From positions 1 through 7,846 of the forward strand of contig NZ_DAFZ01000118.1 in NCBI RefSeq assembly GCF_002498065.1: 7,846 nucleotides of DNA, in the 5' to 3' direction. The DNA comes from Methanoculleus sp. UBA208. GTDB taxonomy: Archaea; Halobacteriota; Methanomicrobia; Methanomicrobiales; Methanoculleaceae. The notes beneath the pieces are model-generated. The model was not told the origin of the DNA. It did not search any database and saw only the letters and a list, made by a program, of their open reading frames with translations. Shown here in pieces: positions 1 through 4,856 of the stretch. Position numbers and translations under genes: made by a program. Numbering within the stretch: the stretch's first letter is position 1; each line of letters begins with the position of its first letter.

Positions 1-213
1 GTGAGCACCGTTAGGTGCGAACGCCCGGAGCTCGACCACCGTCAGGTGGGGAGGGGGGAGACCCCCTCCCCTGTCCCCACCCCCCGCGGCGATAGTCCCA
101 CGGTCCACCATACTGGGCTTTTTCACGGTTCTAGCAATTTCTTCAGTCGCAATTCCTAGCGGAGCAACCAGCGGGGGAATTGAATCCCGGCCCACCTCCG
201 GCCCTCCCCCCAT
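1..213 (-). CDS. Partial reading frame of unknown function, open to the left edge
   Basis: On the reverse strand a frame is open from an ATG at 213 to base 1 without a stop (71 codons). It includes the stretches LGIATEEIARTVKKPSMVDR and HLTVVELRAFAPNGAH, which read like protein rather than random GC-rich translation. I recognise no domain, membrane segment or catalytic motif. The frame stays open upstream of 213, so the start is uncertain, and I see no clear ribosome binding site. The same bases contain strong hairpins (1-71), so this may instead be a non-coding interspersed repeat that happens to be open in one frame. Coding status is unproven. Confidence 0.25.
   Translation of the reverse strand, partial: MGGGPEVGRDSIPPLVAPLGIATEEIARTVKKPSMVDRGTIAAGGGDRGGGLPPPHLTVVELRAFAPNGAH
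5..71. repeat. Cluster of three hairpins, one with a GAGA tetraloop
   Basis: Three inverted repeats follow one another: gcacc-gtta-ggtgc (5-18), ccacc-gtca-ggtgg (36-49), and a perfect 10-bp stem ggggaggggg/ccccctcccc (48-57 with 62-71) closed by GAGA, a GNRA tetraloop. The first two share a stem-loop pattern (stem of five, loop GTNA) and look like degenerate copies of one unit. The second and third overlap at 48-49, so they compete slightly. This may be a terminator or processing region of a gene to the left, or part of an interspersed repeat. Only the pairing is seen directly. Confidence 0.5.
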
Positions 214-220
214 CCGCTTT

Positions 221-257
221 CGGGCATCCCGCAGATGCCCGGCACACCGTATGCCGG
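221..257. other. Two mutually exclusive hairpins in a gene-poor stretch
   Basis: The stem cgggcat/atgcccg (221-227 with 235-241, 7-nt loop) and the stem ccggca/tgccgg (239-244 with 252-257, 7-nt loop) share bases 239-241, so only one can form fully. They lie about 90 bp upstream of the glgP TATA box and would not be in that transcript. They may belong to a transcript end on either strand. Apart from these and the features at 1-213 I see nothing convincing in 72-340. Confidence 0.35.
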
Positions 258-344
258 ATCGGTCAATCAGACAGCCACACTCGCCGAAAAGCATCATATT
301 ATCACCAATTTTTTATTTCCTCAATGTTTTGCAAAAATATGCAA

Positions 345-358
345 ACATATATAATAAT
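345..358 (+). promoter_or_regulatory. TATA promoter of the glucan phosphorylase gene
   Basis: An AT-rich box, acatatataataata, sits in otherwise GC-rich DNA. Its centre near 352 predicts a transcript start near 376-378 and a leader of about 20 nt. That leader holds a weak Shine-Dalgarno-like aggggacagga (383-393) before the ATG at 397. Start site and box are inferred from archaeal promoter spacing. Confidence 0.6.
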
Positions 359-396
359 AAACACGGACAGTATACCATCCAAAGGGGACAGGACTC

Positions 397-1953
397 ATGG
401 ATGATTCCATACGCGATCAGTTCGCACACATCCCGGAGCGGATCTCCGGGCTCGTCGACCTGGCATACAACCTCTGGTGGAGCTGGAACCCGGAAGCCCG
501 GATCCTCTTCAAGCAACTGAACCATCAGGCATGGAAGGCAAGCGTCCACAACCCTATCCGGATGCTCCGCGAGATACCGGTCGAGTTCCTGAACCGGGCG
601 GCGGAGGATCCCGCCTACTGCCACCGCTACGACATCGTCATGCGGCGGTTCAGGAAGTACATGACCGCCACCGGAACCTGGTTCTCCGAGGAGTACGCCG
701 GCCGTCCCGCGCTGACGGTCGCCTACTTCTCGGCGGAGTACGGGCTCCATCACTCGCTCCCCATCTACGCGGGAGGGCTCGGATTCCTCGCCGGCGATCA
801 TTTAAAAGAGTCGAGCGACCTCGGCCTTCCGATGGTCGCCGTCGGGTTCCTGTACTCGCAGGGCTACCTGCACCAGCAGATCAACCCCGACGGCTGGCAG
901 GAGGACGTCACCGAACCGCTCGACCGGGATACGGCACCCGTCACCCGGGTGCTCGACTCCGACGGGGAAGATCTGGTGGTCCGGGTCCCGCATATCGACC
1001 CACCCATCTATGTCGCCGTCCGGAAGGTCCAGGTCGGCAGGATACCGCTCTACCTCCTGGATACGGATATCCCCTGTAACGACCCCGAAAACCGGGGCAT
1101 ATCCTCCCGGCTTTATGCAGGCGACCAGGATCAGCGCCTCCGGCAGGAGATCGTTCTCGGCATCGGCGGGAGGAAAGTGCTTCATGCACTCGGCATCGAG
1201 TACGCGGCGGTGCACTTAAACGAAGGCCACCCGGCGTTTGCGCTGCTCGAGCGGGTCCGGGAGCGGGTCGAGCGGGGAATGGACTTTGAAGAGGCGCTCG
1301 AGGAAGTGCGGGCGACCTCCGTCTTCACCACGCATACGCCCGTCCCTGCAGGGCACGACGTCTTCCCCGTCGACCTTATCGACCGCTACTTCAGGACCTA
1401 CTACCCGGCGCTCGGCATCGACCGGCTCCGGTTCCTGCAGCTCGGCGTCCACCCGGAGAGCCCCGGCTCGGGCTTCAACATGACCGCGTTTGCGTTGCGT
1501 GCCTCGGCGCACCATAACGGCGTTTCGCGCGCAAACAAGGTCGTCGCCTGCGATATGTGGAAGTGCCTGTGGCCCGGGCCCCGGGAGGCGGCGGTGCCCA
1601 TCGACTACGTCACGAACGGCGTCCACGTCCCGACCTGGCTGAACACCCGGATGAAGGCGCTCTACGACCGGCACATCGGGCCGGCCTCTCCCGACTGGCT
1701 CACAGAGCACGACGATCCGGTGATCTGGGAACTTATCGACGAGATCCCGGACGCCGAACTCTGGCAACTGCATCTCTGGCTGAAGGCGAAACTCCACATC
1801 AGGATCACCGAGAGCGTGAGCAGGGTCATGACGAGGATGCTATTCTGCAGACCGAGTGTGGCGATGACGCTCCCGGTATCTCCTGCCGAGACGATCCCCA
1901 GCATGAAGATGGGGATGACTGCAATAGTAAGCATGCTCGCCATGAGTTTGTAG
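397..1953 (+). pseudogene. glgP: Alpha-glucan phosphorylase, 5' fragment (GT35), truncated
   Basis: Intact members cleave terminal alpha-1,4-linked glucose from glycogen or maltodextrin with phosphate, giving glucose 1-phosphate, in the cytoplasm. The N-terminal part fits: a DUF3417-like start with YNLWWSWNPEA (24-34), the core YFSAEYGLHHSLPIYAGGLG (110-129), NEGHPAF (275-281), TTHTPVPAGH (311-320) and NGVHVPTW (407-414). Homology fades at about residue 464-470 (near base 1800). The last ~50 codons up to the stop at 1953 are the antisense of a reverse-strand membrane protein. Family members generally exceed 800 residues, or about 600 for short forms. The C-terminal half, which carries the phosphate and pyridoxal-phosphate sites including the cofactor lysine, is missing, so this protein should be inactive. 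The frame before the break shows no damage, which suggests a recent break or an assembly join. The family is clear; the true biological state is not. Confidence 0.85.
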
Positions 1954-2021
1954 AATATCGGGATCTGGATAGTGACTCCATCCTGCATTATCCCGACTTC
2001 TTGCGGGAAGATTTCAGTCAT
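1785..2021 (-). pseudogene. 5' fragment of a two-TM membrane sensor (HAMP-type) gene
   Basis: Read from an ATG at 2021, the reverse strand gives an N-terminus of about 78 residues. It has two hydrophobic segments: one around residues 26-46 (MASMLTIAVIPIFMLGIVSA) and one around 60-79 (LVMTLLTLSVILMWSF). They are separated by a short GDTGSV linker. This resembles the membrane anchor of archaeal HAMP-containing signalling proteins (phosphatase, cyclase or kinase outputs), but the HAMP and output domains are absent, so that assignment is an inference. After residue ~78 the frame becomes antisense of the phosphorylase gene, so the two genes cut each other. The ATG lies 26 nt from a TATA centre, which fits leaderless translation; a second ATG at 1988 is possible. 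Confidence 0.55.
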
Positions 2022-2040
2022 GGAAGAGTAATTTCTTATT

Positions 2041-2056
2041 TTGATATATTAATTTA
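2041..2056 (-). promoter_or_regulatory. TATA promoter of the truncated membrane sensor gene
   Basis: On the reverse strand the sequence aaattaatatatcaa is centred about 26 nt upstream of the ATG at 2021, the archaeal TATA-to-start distance for a leaderless mRNA. No Shine-Dalgarno sequence precedes the ATG, which agrees with leaderless translation. Confidence 0.55.
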
Positions 2057-2121
2057 TCCTTTAACAAATCCCCGCTTTAGGGGAAAATATTAAAATCTAA
2101 GGATTCTAAAAAGGCTATAAA

Positions 2122-2194
2122 CGATTCAGGACATTTTTATGTAACTTTAAACATAATATACTTAAATCAGGATAATTATACCAACCCTGAATCG
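2122..2194. repeat. 9-bp perfect inverted repeat around an AT-rich core
   Basis: The sequence cgattcagg (2122-2130) recurs inverted as cctgaatcg (2186-2194), 55 bp apart. A smaller inverted repeat, ttatgt/acataa (2137-2142 with 2151-2156), lies between. The right arm abuts the TATA box at 2197. The pair could be operator half-sites for a regulator acting on the Connectase promoter or the divergent sensor promoter, or a chance pairing. Confidence 0.4.
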
Positions 2195-2196
2195 AA

Positions 2197-2205
2197 GTAT
2201 ATATG
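2197..2205 (+). promoter_or_regulatory. TATA box upstream of the Connectase-like gene
   Basis: The sequence gtatatatg is the last AT-rich element before the GC-rich leader. Its centre predicts transcription from about 2225-2228, which would give a leader of about 190 nt, unusually long for an archaeal mRNA. The alternative is that this promoter drives a separate short transcript. Confidence 0.45.
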
Positions 2206-2217
2206 CGCACGTGACTG

Positions 2218-2418
2218 ATGTTCACGCACCCGCTGCAAAGCGTGAATGTTTTTTCGCACGCGGGCGTGCCCCGCCGCTGCCTGAAAGGGTTCCGCGGGAC
2301 CCGCTTCCGGCGACGGTAGAGCGGCATCAGAATGGGCATCAACATATTGATACGGAATGCGGGAGAGTGGGGGTGAGCGCAACTCCCTGTGCCGTGCCGG
2401 GGGTTGGGGGTTCACCGT
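2218..2418 (+). other. Hairpin-rich leader or small transcript upstream of the Connectase gene
   Basis: Three inverted repeats follow the TATA box: ttcacgc/gcgtgaa (2221-2227 with 2240-2246), followed by a run of six T (2249-2254); gcacgc-gg-gcgtgc (2256-2269); and gggtt/gaccc (2287-2291 with 2298-2302). A hairpin followed by a T-run resembles a terminator or attenuator. Two short frames also fit here: ATG 2218 to stop 2319 (33 codons, Arg-rich end) and ATG 2332 to stop 2376 (14 codons, MGINILIRNAGEWG). Neither has a convincing ribosome binding site, so I do not call them genes. Possible readings are a regulatory leader, a small RNA, or a repeat. Confidence 0.35.
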
Positions 2419-3000
2419 ATGACTCTTGTGATGGCATTCATCGGAAAACAGGGCGCCGTGATGGCGGGAGATATGCGGGAGATTGCATTCGGGGGGGACG
2501 ATCCCCGCATCGAAGATCTGGAACGCGAACTCTACGGCGGTTCGATCGTCTCCGACAACGACCTCGCAGAGCGGGCGGACGAGCTTGGCGTGATAATCCG
2601 GGTCAGGGACGACAAGGCCAAGGTCTCGCAACAGGACGGGGTGCTCGTCGGCGAGGTGACCGAGACGGAAGGGGCGGCAATCGCGAGGAGGAGGCTGTAC
2701 GCTACGACAGGCAGTTACGCAATTGCCGAGGTCCTCGATTCCCGACTGCGGGTAATGCAGAAGGGCAGGGCAAGCAACTTCGTGGTGCTGGGAAACGATA
2801 TCACGAAACGGACCGCCAACCAGTGCATCCAGGGGATGTGGGAAGGGGGAACGATTCAGGATGCCCTGAGGCTCATCATGCTCACCATGCAGATAGCAGC
2901 AAGCGTGACGCCGTCGGTGAGCCGAACGTTCATACTGGTGCACACCGATCTTGCGGCCAACCTGGCCGATGCCATCGATCGGGATTCGCGGAGAGGATGA
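2419..3000 (+). CDS. Connectase-like (DUF2121) proteasome-related protein ligase, short form
   Basis: The 193-residue product begins MTLVMAFIGKQGAVMAGDMR. After Met removal this gives Thr1 and an Asp at position 17 in the pattern T-x(10)-G-x-V-x-A-x-D-x-R of proteasome beta subunits, i.e. an N-terminal-nucleophile hydrolase fold. DUF2121 proteins of methanogens include Methanocaldococcus jannaschii MJ0548, known as Connectase, which cuts and rejoins peptides at a KDPGA-type motif and is linked to MtrA of the methyl-transfer complex. I chose ATG 2419 over an in-frame ATG at 2389 because it exposes Thr and has a purine-rich ggggg 8 nt upstream. Residue 33 is Leu, so I cannot place the proteasome Lys33. 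MJ0548 is about 100 residues longer with an extra C-terminal domain that is absent here; whether this is normal for the lineage I cannot say. Family assignment is strong; ligase activity is inferred. Confidence 0.8.
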   Translation: MTLVMAFIGKQGAVMAGDMREIAFGGDDPRIEDLERELYGGSIVSDNDLAERADELGVIIRVRDDKAKVSQQDGVLVGEVTETEGAAIARRRLYATTGSYAIAEVLDSRLRVMQKGRASNFVVLGNDITKRTANQCIQGMWEGGTIQDALRLIMLTMQIAASVTPSVSRTFILVHTDLAANLADAIDRDSRRG

Positions 3001-3008
3001 ATCCCGGA

Positions 3009-3037
3009 CTGAGCCCACCTCCGCTCAGTTGCGGAGG
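3009..3037. terminator. Stem-loop between convergent genes, possible two-way terminator
   Basis: A perfect 7-bp stem cctccgc/gcggagg (3018-3024 with 3031-3037, 6-nt loop) competes with ctgag/ctcag (3009-3013 with 3024-3028). It lies between the 3' ends of the Connectase-like and aIF1A genes. No T-run follows on either strand, so termination here is only suggested by position. Confidence 0.35.
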
Positions 3038-3063
3038 CCGCCGATGGCGCAGAAACGCAGAAG

Positions 3064-3378
3064 TTACTGGCTGAGATAGTTGTGCTTCTTGAGCCAGTCT
3101 ACCTGAGGCCTGATGTAACGGTAGACGATATCGCACTTCTCGTCCTGGAAACTCCAGGGGACGACGATCAGGAGGTCGCCTTCGCGTATCCAGAGCCTTT
3201 TTTTGATCTTGCCCTTGATCCTTCCTGTGCGCGTGACGCCGTCCTCGCAGCGGACACGGATGTGGTTTGCCCCGAGCATCAGGTCGGCCCTGGCGAATAT
3301 CTCCCGATTTCTCTTCTTCGGTAACCGTACTCGTACGATCTCCTCACTGTTGTTCTGTGTTCCTCGTGTATTTGTCAG
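3064..3378 (-). CDS. eif1A: Translation initiation factor aIF1A, probable CTG start
   Basis: This is the archaeal homologue of eIF1A/IF1, a single OB-fold protein that binds the A site of the small ribosomal subunit during initiation. The protein has the family core RVRLPKKRNREIFARADL, then LMLGANHIRVRCEDG, GRIKGKIKKRLWIREGD and IVVPWSFQDEKCDIVYRY. The first ATG in frame (3279) would remove 33 residues, including the first part of the OB fold. Reading upstream, the frame stays open to a TAA at 3381-3379. In that stretch there is no ATG, GTG or TTG; the first codon after the stop is CTG (3378), giving LTNTRGTQNN and 104 residues, a normal family length. A GGAG lies 8 nt upstream of the CTG. 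A one-base insertion turning aATG into aaCTG is the main alternative. It is convergent with the Connectase-like gene. Confidence 0.9.
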   Translation of the reverse strand: MTNTRGTQNNSEEIVRVRLPKKRNREIFARADLMLGANHIRVRCEDGVTRTGRIKGKIKKRLWIREGDLLIVVPWSFQDEKCDIVYRYIRPQVDWLKKHNYLSQ

Positions 3379-3390
3379 TTAATCAACTCC
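3379..3390 (-). promoter_or_regulatory. Shine-Dalgarno sequence that sets the aIF1A start
   Basis: Reverse-strand GGAG at 3390-3387 is followed by 8 nt (ttgattaa) and then CTG at 3378. The TTG inside the spacer is out of frame, and a TAA directly precedes the CTG in frame, so translation of the conserved N-terminus must start at or after the CTG. Confidence 0.65.
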
Positions 3391-3432
3391 GTAATAGACG
3401 GCGGCGTGACCCGCCCGAATATTTTCATTAGA

Positions 3433-3442
3433 GGTTTATACC
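3433..3442. promoter_or_regulatory. Two-way TATA element between aIF1A and the structured RNA
   Basis: The sequence ggtttatacc reads ggtataaacc on the other strand, so it offers a TATA-like box in both directions. Leftward it predicts a start near 3411 and a leader of about 33 nt for aIF1A. Rightward it predicts a start near 3463, just before the first large stem at 3478. Another rightward candidate is taaagtatc at 3461-3469. Confidence 0.45.
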
Positions 3443-3462
3443 AAGGACCCAAGCCACCATTA

Positions 3463-3799
3463 AAGTATCTGTCCCCGGGAGCACCCGCGCAACCGGGACC
3501 CGGCGAAAGGAAGCCGGGATACGCGAGGTGCTCCGGGCGCTACCGGGGTATCGGCACCGGTGACCTGCCCTGAATCGATCTGCCGGACCTGAAACGGGAC
3601 GACGTGAGCTGCCTACCGCTCCCACACGTCCGGGGCAGGGCAACGAGCAGCATGCTCCTGATGCGGGCCCCCCGTTCAAAGGGTTATCCTGCCCGGGATC
3701 AGGGATCAGAGTGTCAAACGGCCTCCGGTCAGGTGCAGCGCCATCAGCAGGTGCATCTCCACGGCAGGGGAGTTGCCCCCAAACCGCCGTCCGGTTTTT
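3463..3799 (+). ncRNA. Candidate structured non-coding RNA or long structured leader
   Basis: This stretch has no convincing coding frame but dense pairing. The first domain is ggagcacc/ggtgctcc (3478-3485 with 3527-3534), continued by cgcg/cgcg (3486-3489 with 3522-3525, one bulged A) and, after an asymmetric internal loop, cccggc/gccggg (3499-3504 with 3513-3518) closed by GAAAGGAA. Next come gggc/gccc (3535-3538 with 3567-3570) around accgg/ccggt (3542-3546 with 3557-3561); ctgccggac/gtccg-gg-gcag (3580-3588 with 3628-3638, 2-nt bulge); gagca/tgctc (3645-3657); cgggc/gcccg (3664-3668 with 3691-3695); and a terminal hairpin with T-run (3781-3799). A long-range pairing cctgccc/gggcagg (3564-3570 with 3633-3639) competes with two of these. 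I see no conserved RNase P, SRP or tRNA core sequences on either strand. It lies directly upstream of the RRM gene. Strand is assigned from the T-run and promoter. Confidence 0.5.
3781..3799 (+). terminator. Hairpin with T-run upstream of the RRM gene
   Basis: The stem aaaccg/cggttt (3781-3786 with 3792-3797, 5-nt loop) runs into five T (3795-3799). This is the form of an intrinsic terminator or attenuator. It would end the candidate RNA before the RRM gene, or control read-through into it. Confidence 0.5.
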
Positions 3800-3810
3800 C
3801 ATCCGAAGAG

Positions 3811-3818
3811 TAATTAAG
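3811..3818 (+). promoter_or_regulatory. Possible TATA box of the RRM gene
   Basis: The sequence taattaag is centred about 37 nt before the ATG at 3852 and predicts a leader of about 12 nt that begins at the GAGG Shine-Dalgarno sequence (3840-3843). If this box is used, the RRM gene is transcribed separately from the upstream structured RNA. A second AT stretch (gtatatga, 3827-3834) is too close to the ATG. Confidence 0.35.
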
Positions 3819-3851
3819 GTTTGAGCGTATATGAGTGAAGAGGATCTTTGA

Positions 3852-4112
3852 ATGGAAAGTAGCAAGCTGTACGTCGGCAACCTCACCTACTCGGTAAACG
3901 AAGAACAGTTGAAAGACTTATTCAGCCAGTACGGGACGGTAAACGACGTCAGAGTCATTGAGCGCAAAGGGTTCGGGTTCGTCGAGATGTCCAGCCCCGA
4001 AGAGGCTGAGGCAGCAAAGGAAGCCCTGAACAACACCGTATTTGAAGGCCGCACCTTGAAGATTGACGAGGCCCGGCCTCCGAGACCGAGAAGCGACTTC
4101 CGGCGGTACTGA
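3852..4112 (+). CDS. Single-RRM RNA-binding protein
   Basis: The 86-residue product is one RNA recognition motif. RNP2 is LYVGNL (residues 6-11) and RNP1 is KGFGFVEM (39-46). The stacking aromatics are present: Tyr7, Phe41 and Phe43. A short basic tail (RPPRPRSDFRRY, 75-86) follows the last strand, as in the small Rbp proteins of cyanobacteria. RRM proteins are common in eukaryotes and cyanobacteria but patchy in archaea, so horizontal origin is plausible. The role is presumably RNA chaperoning or post-transcriptional control in the cytoplasm; no target is known from the sequence. The start is set by GAGG at 3840-3843, 8 nt upstream. A six-codon frame (ATG 3831, MSEEDL) ends in a TGA that directly abuts the ATG at 3852. 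The structured region 3463-3799 is just upstream, which makes autoregulation worth considering. Confidence 0.9.
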   Translation: MESSKLYVGNLTYSVNEEQLKDLFSQYGTVNDVRVIERKGFGFVEMSSPEEAEAAKEALNNTVFEGRTLKIDEARPPRPRSDFRRY

Positions 4113-4430
4113 ACACTTTTCCGGAAGAACAGCAATCCAAATATCCCACGTTTTTCAAGAGTCGGGGTTCTGGTGAACCTCACCTCTGATTACCCGGCGC
4201 GTACGGTTACGTTACCGGTTCATCTGTCCGGTTTGCAGCCGGTCCGCCGCTCGTGACGGAACCGTGCCGATACGTCGCCGTCGTCGGCCGGATGGACGGG
4301 CAGGGGGATCTCCTCTCCCGGGGCACTGCCGGGGGAGAGGCCGGCCCGCTTGCCCGGCGCAGCCGCCACCACCCCTGATCCGGATCATTCCCCCATCAGA
4401 TAGCGCGTATTTTCGCCATAAAAGACAGCA
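4113..4430. other. Gene-poor spacer with T-run and one large hairpin
   Basis: I see no gene here. A T-run at 4151-4155 may end the RRM transcript. A small hairpin ggttc-tggt-gaacc lies at 4166-4179. The largest feature is cctctccc/gggagagg (4312-4319 with 4333-4340), whose loop can add further G-C pairs. The sequence is GC-rich with repeated ccggtt/ccggtc words around 4205-4250. It lacks the D- and T-arm sequences of a tRNA. Confidence 0.4.
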
Positions 4431-4440
4431 ACATTTTTAT
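4417..4440 (+). promoter_or_regulatory. Promoter region of the DUF2795 gene
   Basis: Two TATA-like boxes lie here: cataaaag (4417-4424) and tttttat (4434-4440). They predict transcript starts near 4446 or 4463, giving leaders of about 60 or 45 nt to the ATG at 4508. I cannot choose between them. Confidence 0.4.
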
Positions 4441-4507
4441 TCACCTAGAGCTATGGGGCGGCCGTGTGTCCCGCATGCGGGATGCAGTTGAAATGGTGGT
4501 GAGAATC

Positions 4508-4762
4508 ATGGCAGAAGAGAGACCTTCAGTTAAAGGCGGAATGGCCTCTGCGGCTCAGGCAGCCTCGGTTGAGGAGCTGAGTGCATCCGCATTCCAGAAG
4601 TACCTCAGCGGTATGGACTACCCGGCCGGCAAGCAGGATCTGATCAGCCACGCACGGAAGAACAATGCCCCCGATGCGGTGATCCAGGTCATCGAGATGT
4701 TCCAGGACAAGACCTTCCAGTCCGCAGCAGACGTGAGCCAGGAGTTCGGCAGGATCAAATAA
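4508..4762 (+). CDS. DUF2795 domain protein
   Basis: The 84-residue product has an Ala/Ser-rich N-terminus (MASAAQAASVEELSAS). The DUF2795 core follows from about residue 27: FQKYLSGMDYPAGKQDLISH, then ARKNNAPDAVIQVIEMF and the closing FQSAADVSQEFG. The family is widespread in bacteria and archaea and is predicted to be a small helical soluble protein; its function is unknown, so none is assigned. I chose the ATG at 4508 because GGTGA (4498-4502) lies 5 nt upstream. An in-frame GTG at 4466 would add 14 residues (MSRMRDAVEMVVRI) that are outside the domain and lack a clear ribosome binding site. There is no sign of damage. The gene is followed by a T-run and stands alone, with its 3' end overlapping a small reverse-strand ORF by 8 bp. 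Confidence 0.85.
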   Translation: MAEERPSVKGGMASAAQAASVEELSASAFQKYLSGMDYPAGKQDLISHARKNNAPDAVIQVIEMFQDKTFQSAADVSQEFGRIK

Positions 4763-4850
4763 CTCCATCTATTTTTGATAACTTCAGAAACGTCTGCCGG
4801 TCAATCGCCGGAATATCTTTTTCCCGAACGTTCAAAAGACCGCGATGCAT
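4755..4850 (-). CDS. Candidate small protein, 31 residues
   Basis: The reverse strand encodes MHRGLLNVREKDIPAIDRQT followed by FLKLSKIDGVI and a TGA. The main support is a strong Shine-Dalgarno sequence: GGAGG (4862-4858) ends 7 nt before the ATG at 4850, better than that of most genes in the window. The product is charged, with no membrane segment or signal peptide and no family I recognise. It is convergent with the DUF2795 gene and overlaps its last 8 bases. It lies downstream of tRNA-Leu on the same strand, with T6 between them, so it would need its own promoter, which I cannot place. The Shine-Dalgarno sequence is buried in a perfect hairpin (4857-4873). It could also be a chance frame next to a hairpin. 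Confidence 0.4.
   Translation of the reverse strand: MHRGLLNVREKDIPAIDRQTFLKLSKIDGVI
4770..4776 (+). terminator. T-run ending the DUF2795 transcript
   Basis: The sequence tattttt starts 8 nt after the stop codon. Archaeal RNA polymerase can terminate at a T-rich run without a strong hairpin, and none is seen here. Confidence 0.45.
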
Positions 4851-4856
4851 GGTGAT

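Noticed and set aside
1216..1797. 193-codon reverse frame inside the phosphorylase gene
   Set aside because: Arg/Val/Asp-rich shadow translation of a GC-rich gene with no domain.
2176..3018. 280-codon reverse frame over the Connectase gene
   Set aside because: It is antisense to a recognised protein and contains no recognisable domain.
3463..3799. RNase P RNA or SRP RNA
   Set aside because: The conserved RNase P segments and the SRP helix 8 GGAAG/AGCA motifs are not found on either strand, although the length is similar.
3428..3886. 152-codon reverse frame across the structured region
   Set aside because: Its codons follow the hairpin arms, it overlaps the RRM start, and no domain is recognised. 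A structured RNA explains the region better.
4466..4507. GTG start for the DUF2795 protein
   Set aside because: The extra 14 residues lie outside the domain, while ATG 4508 has GGTGA at good spacing.
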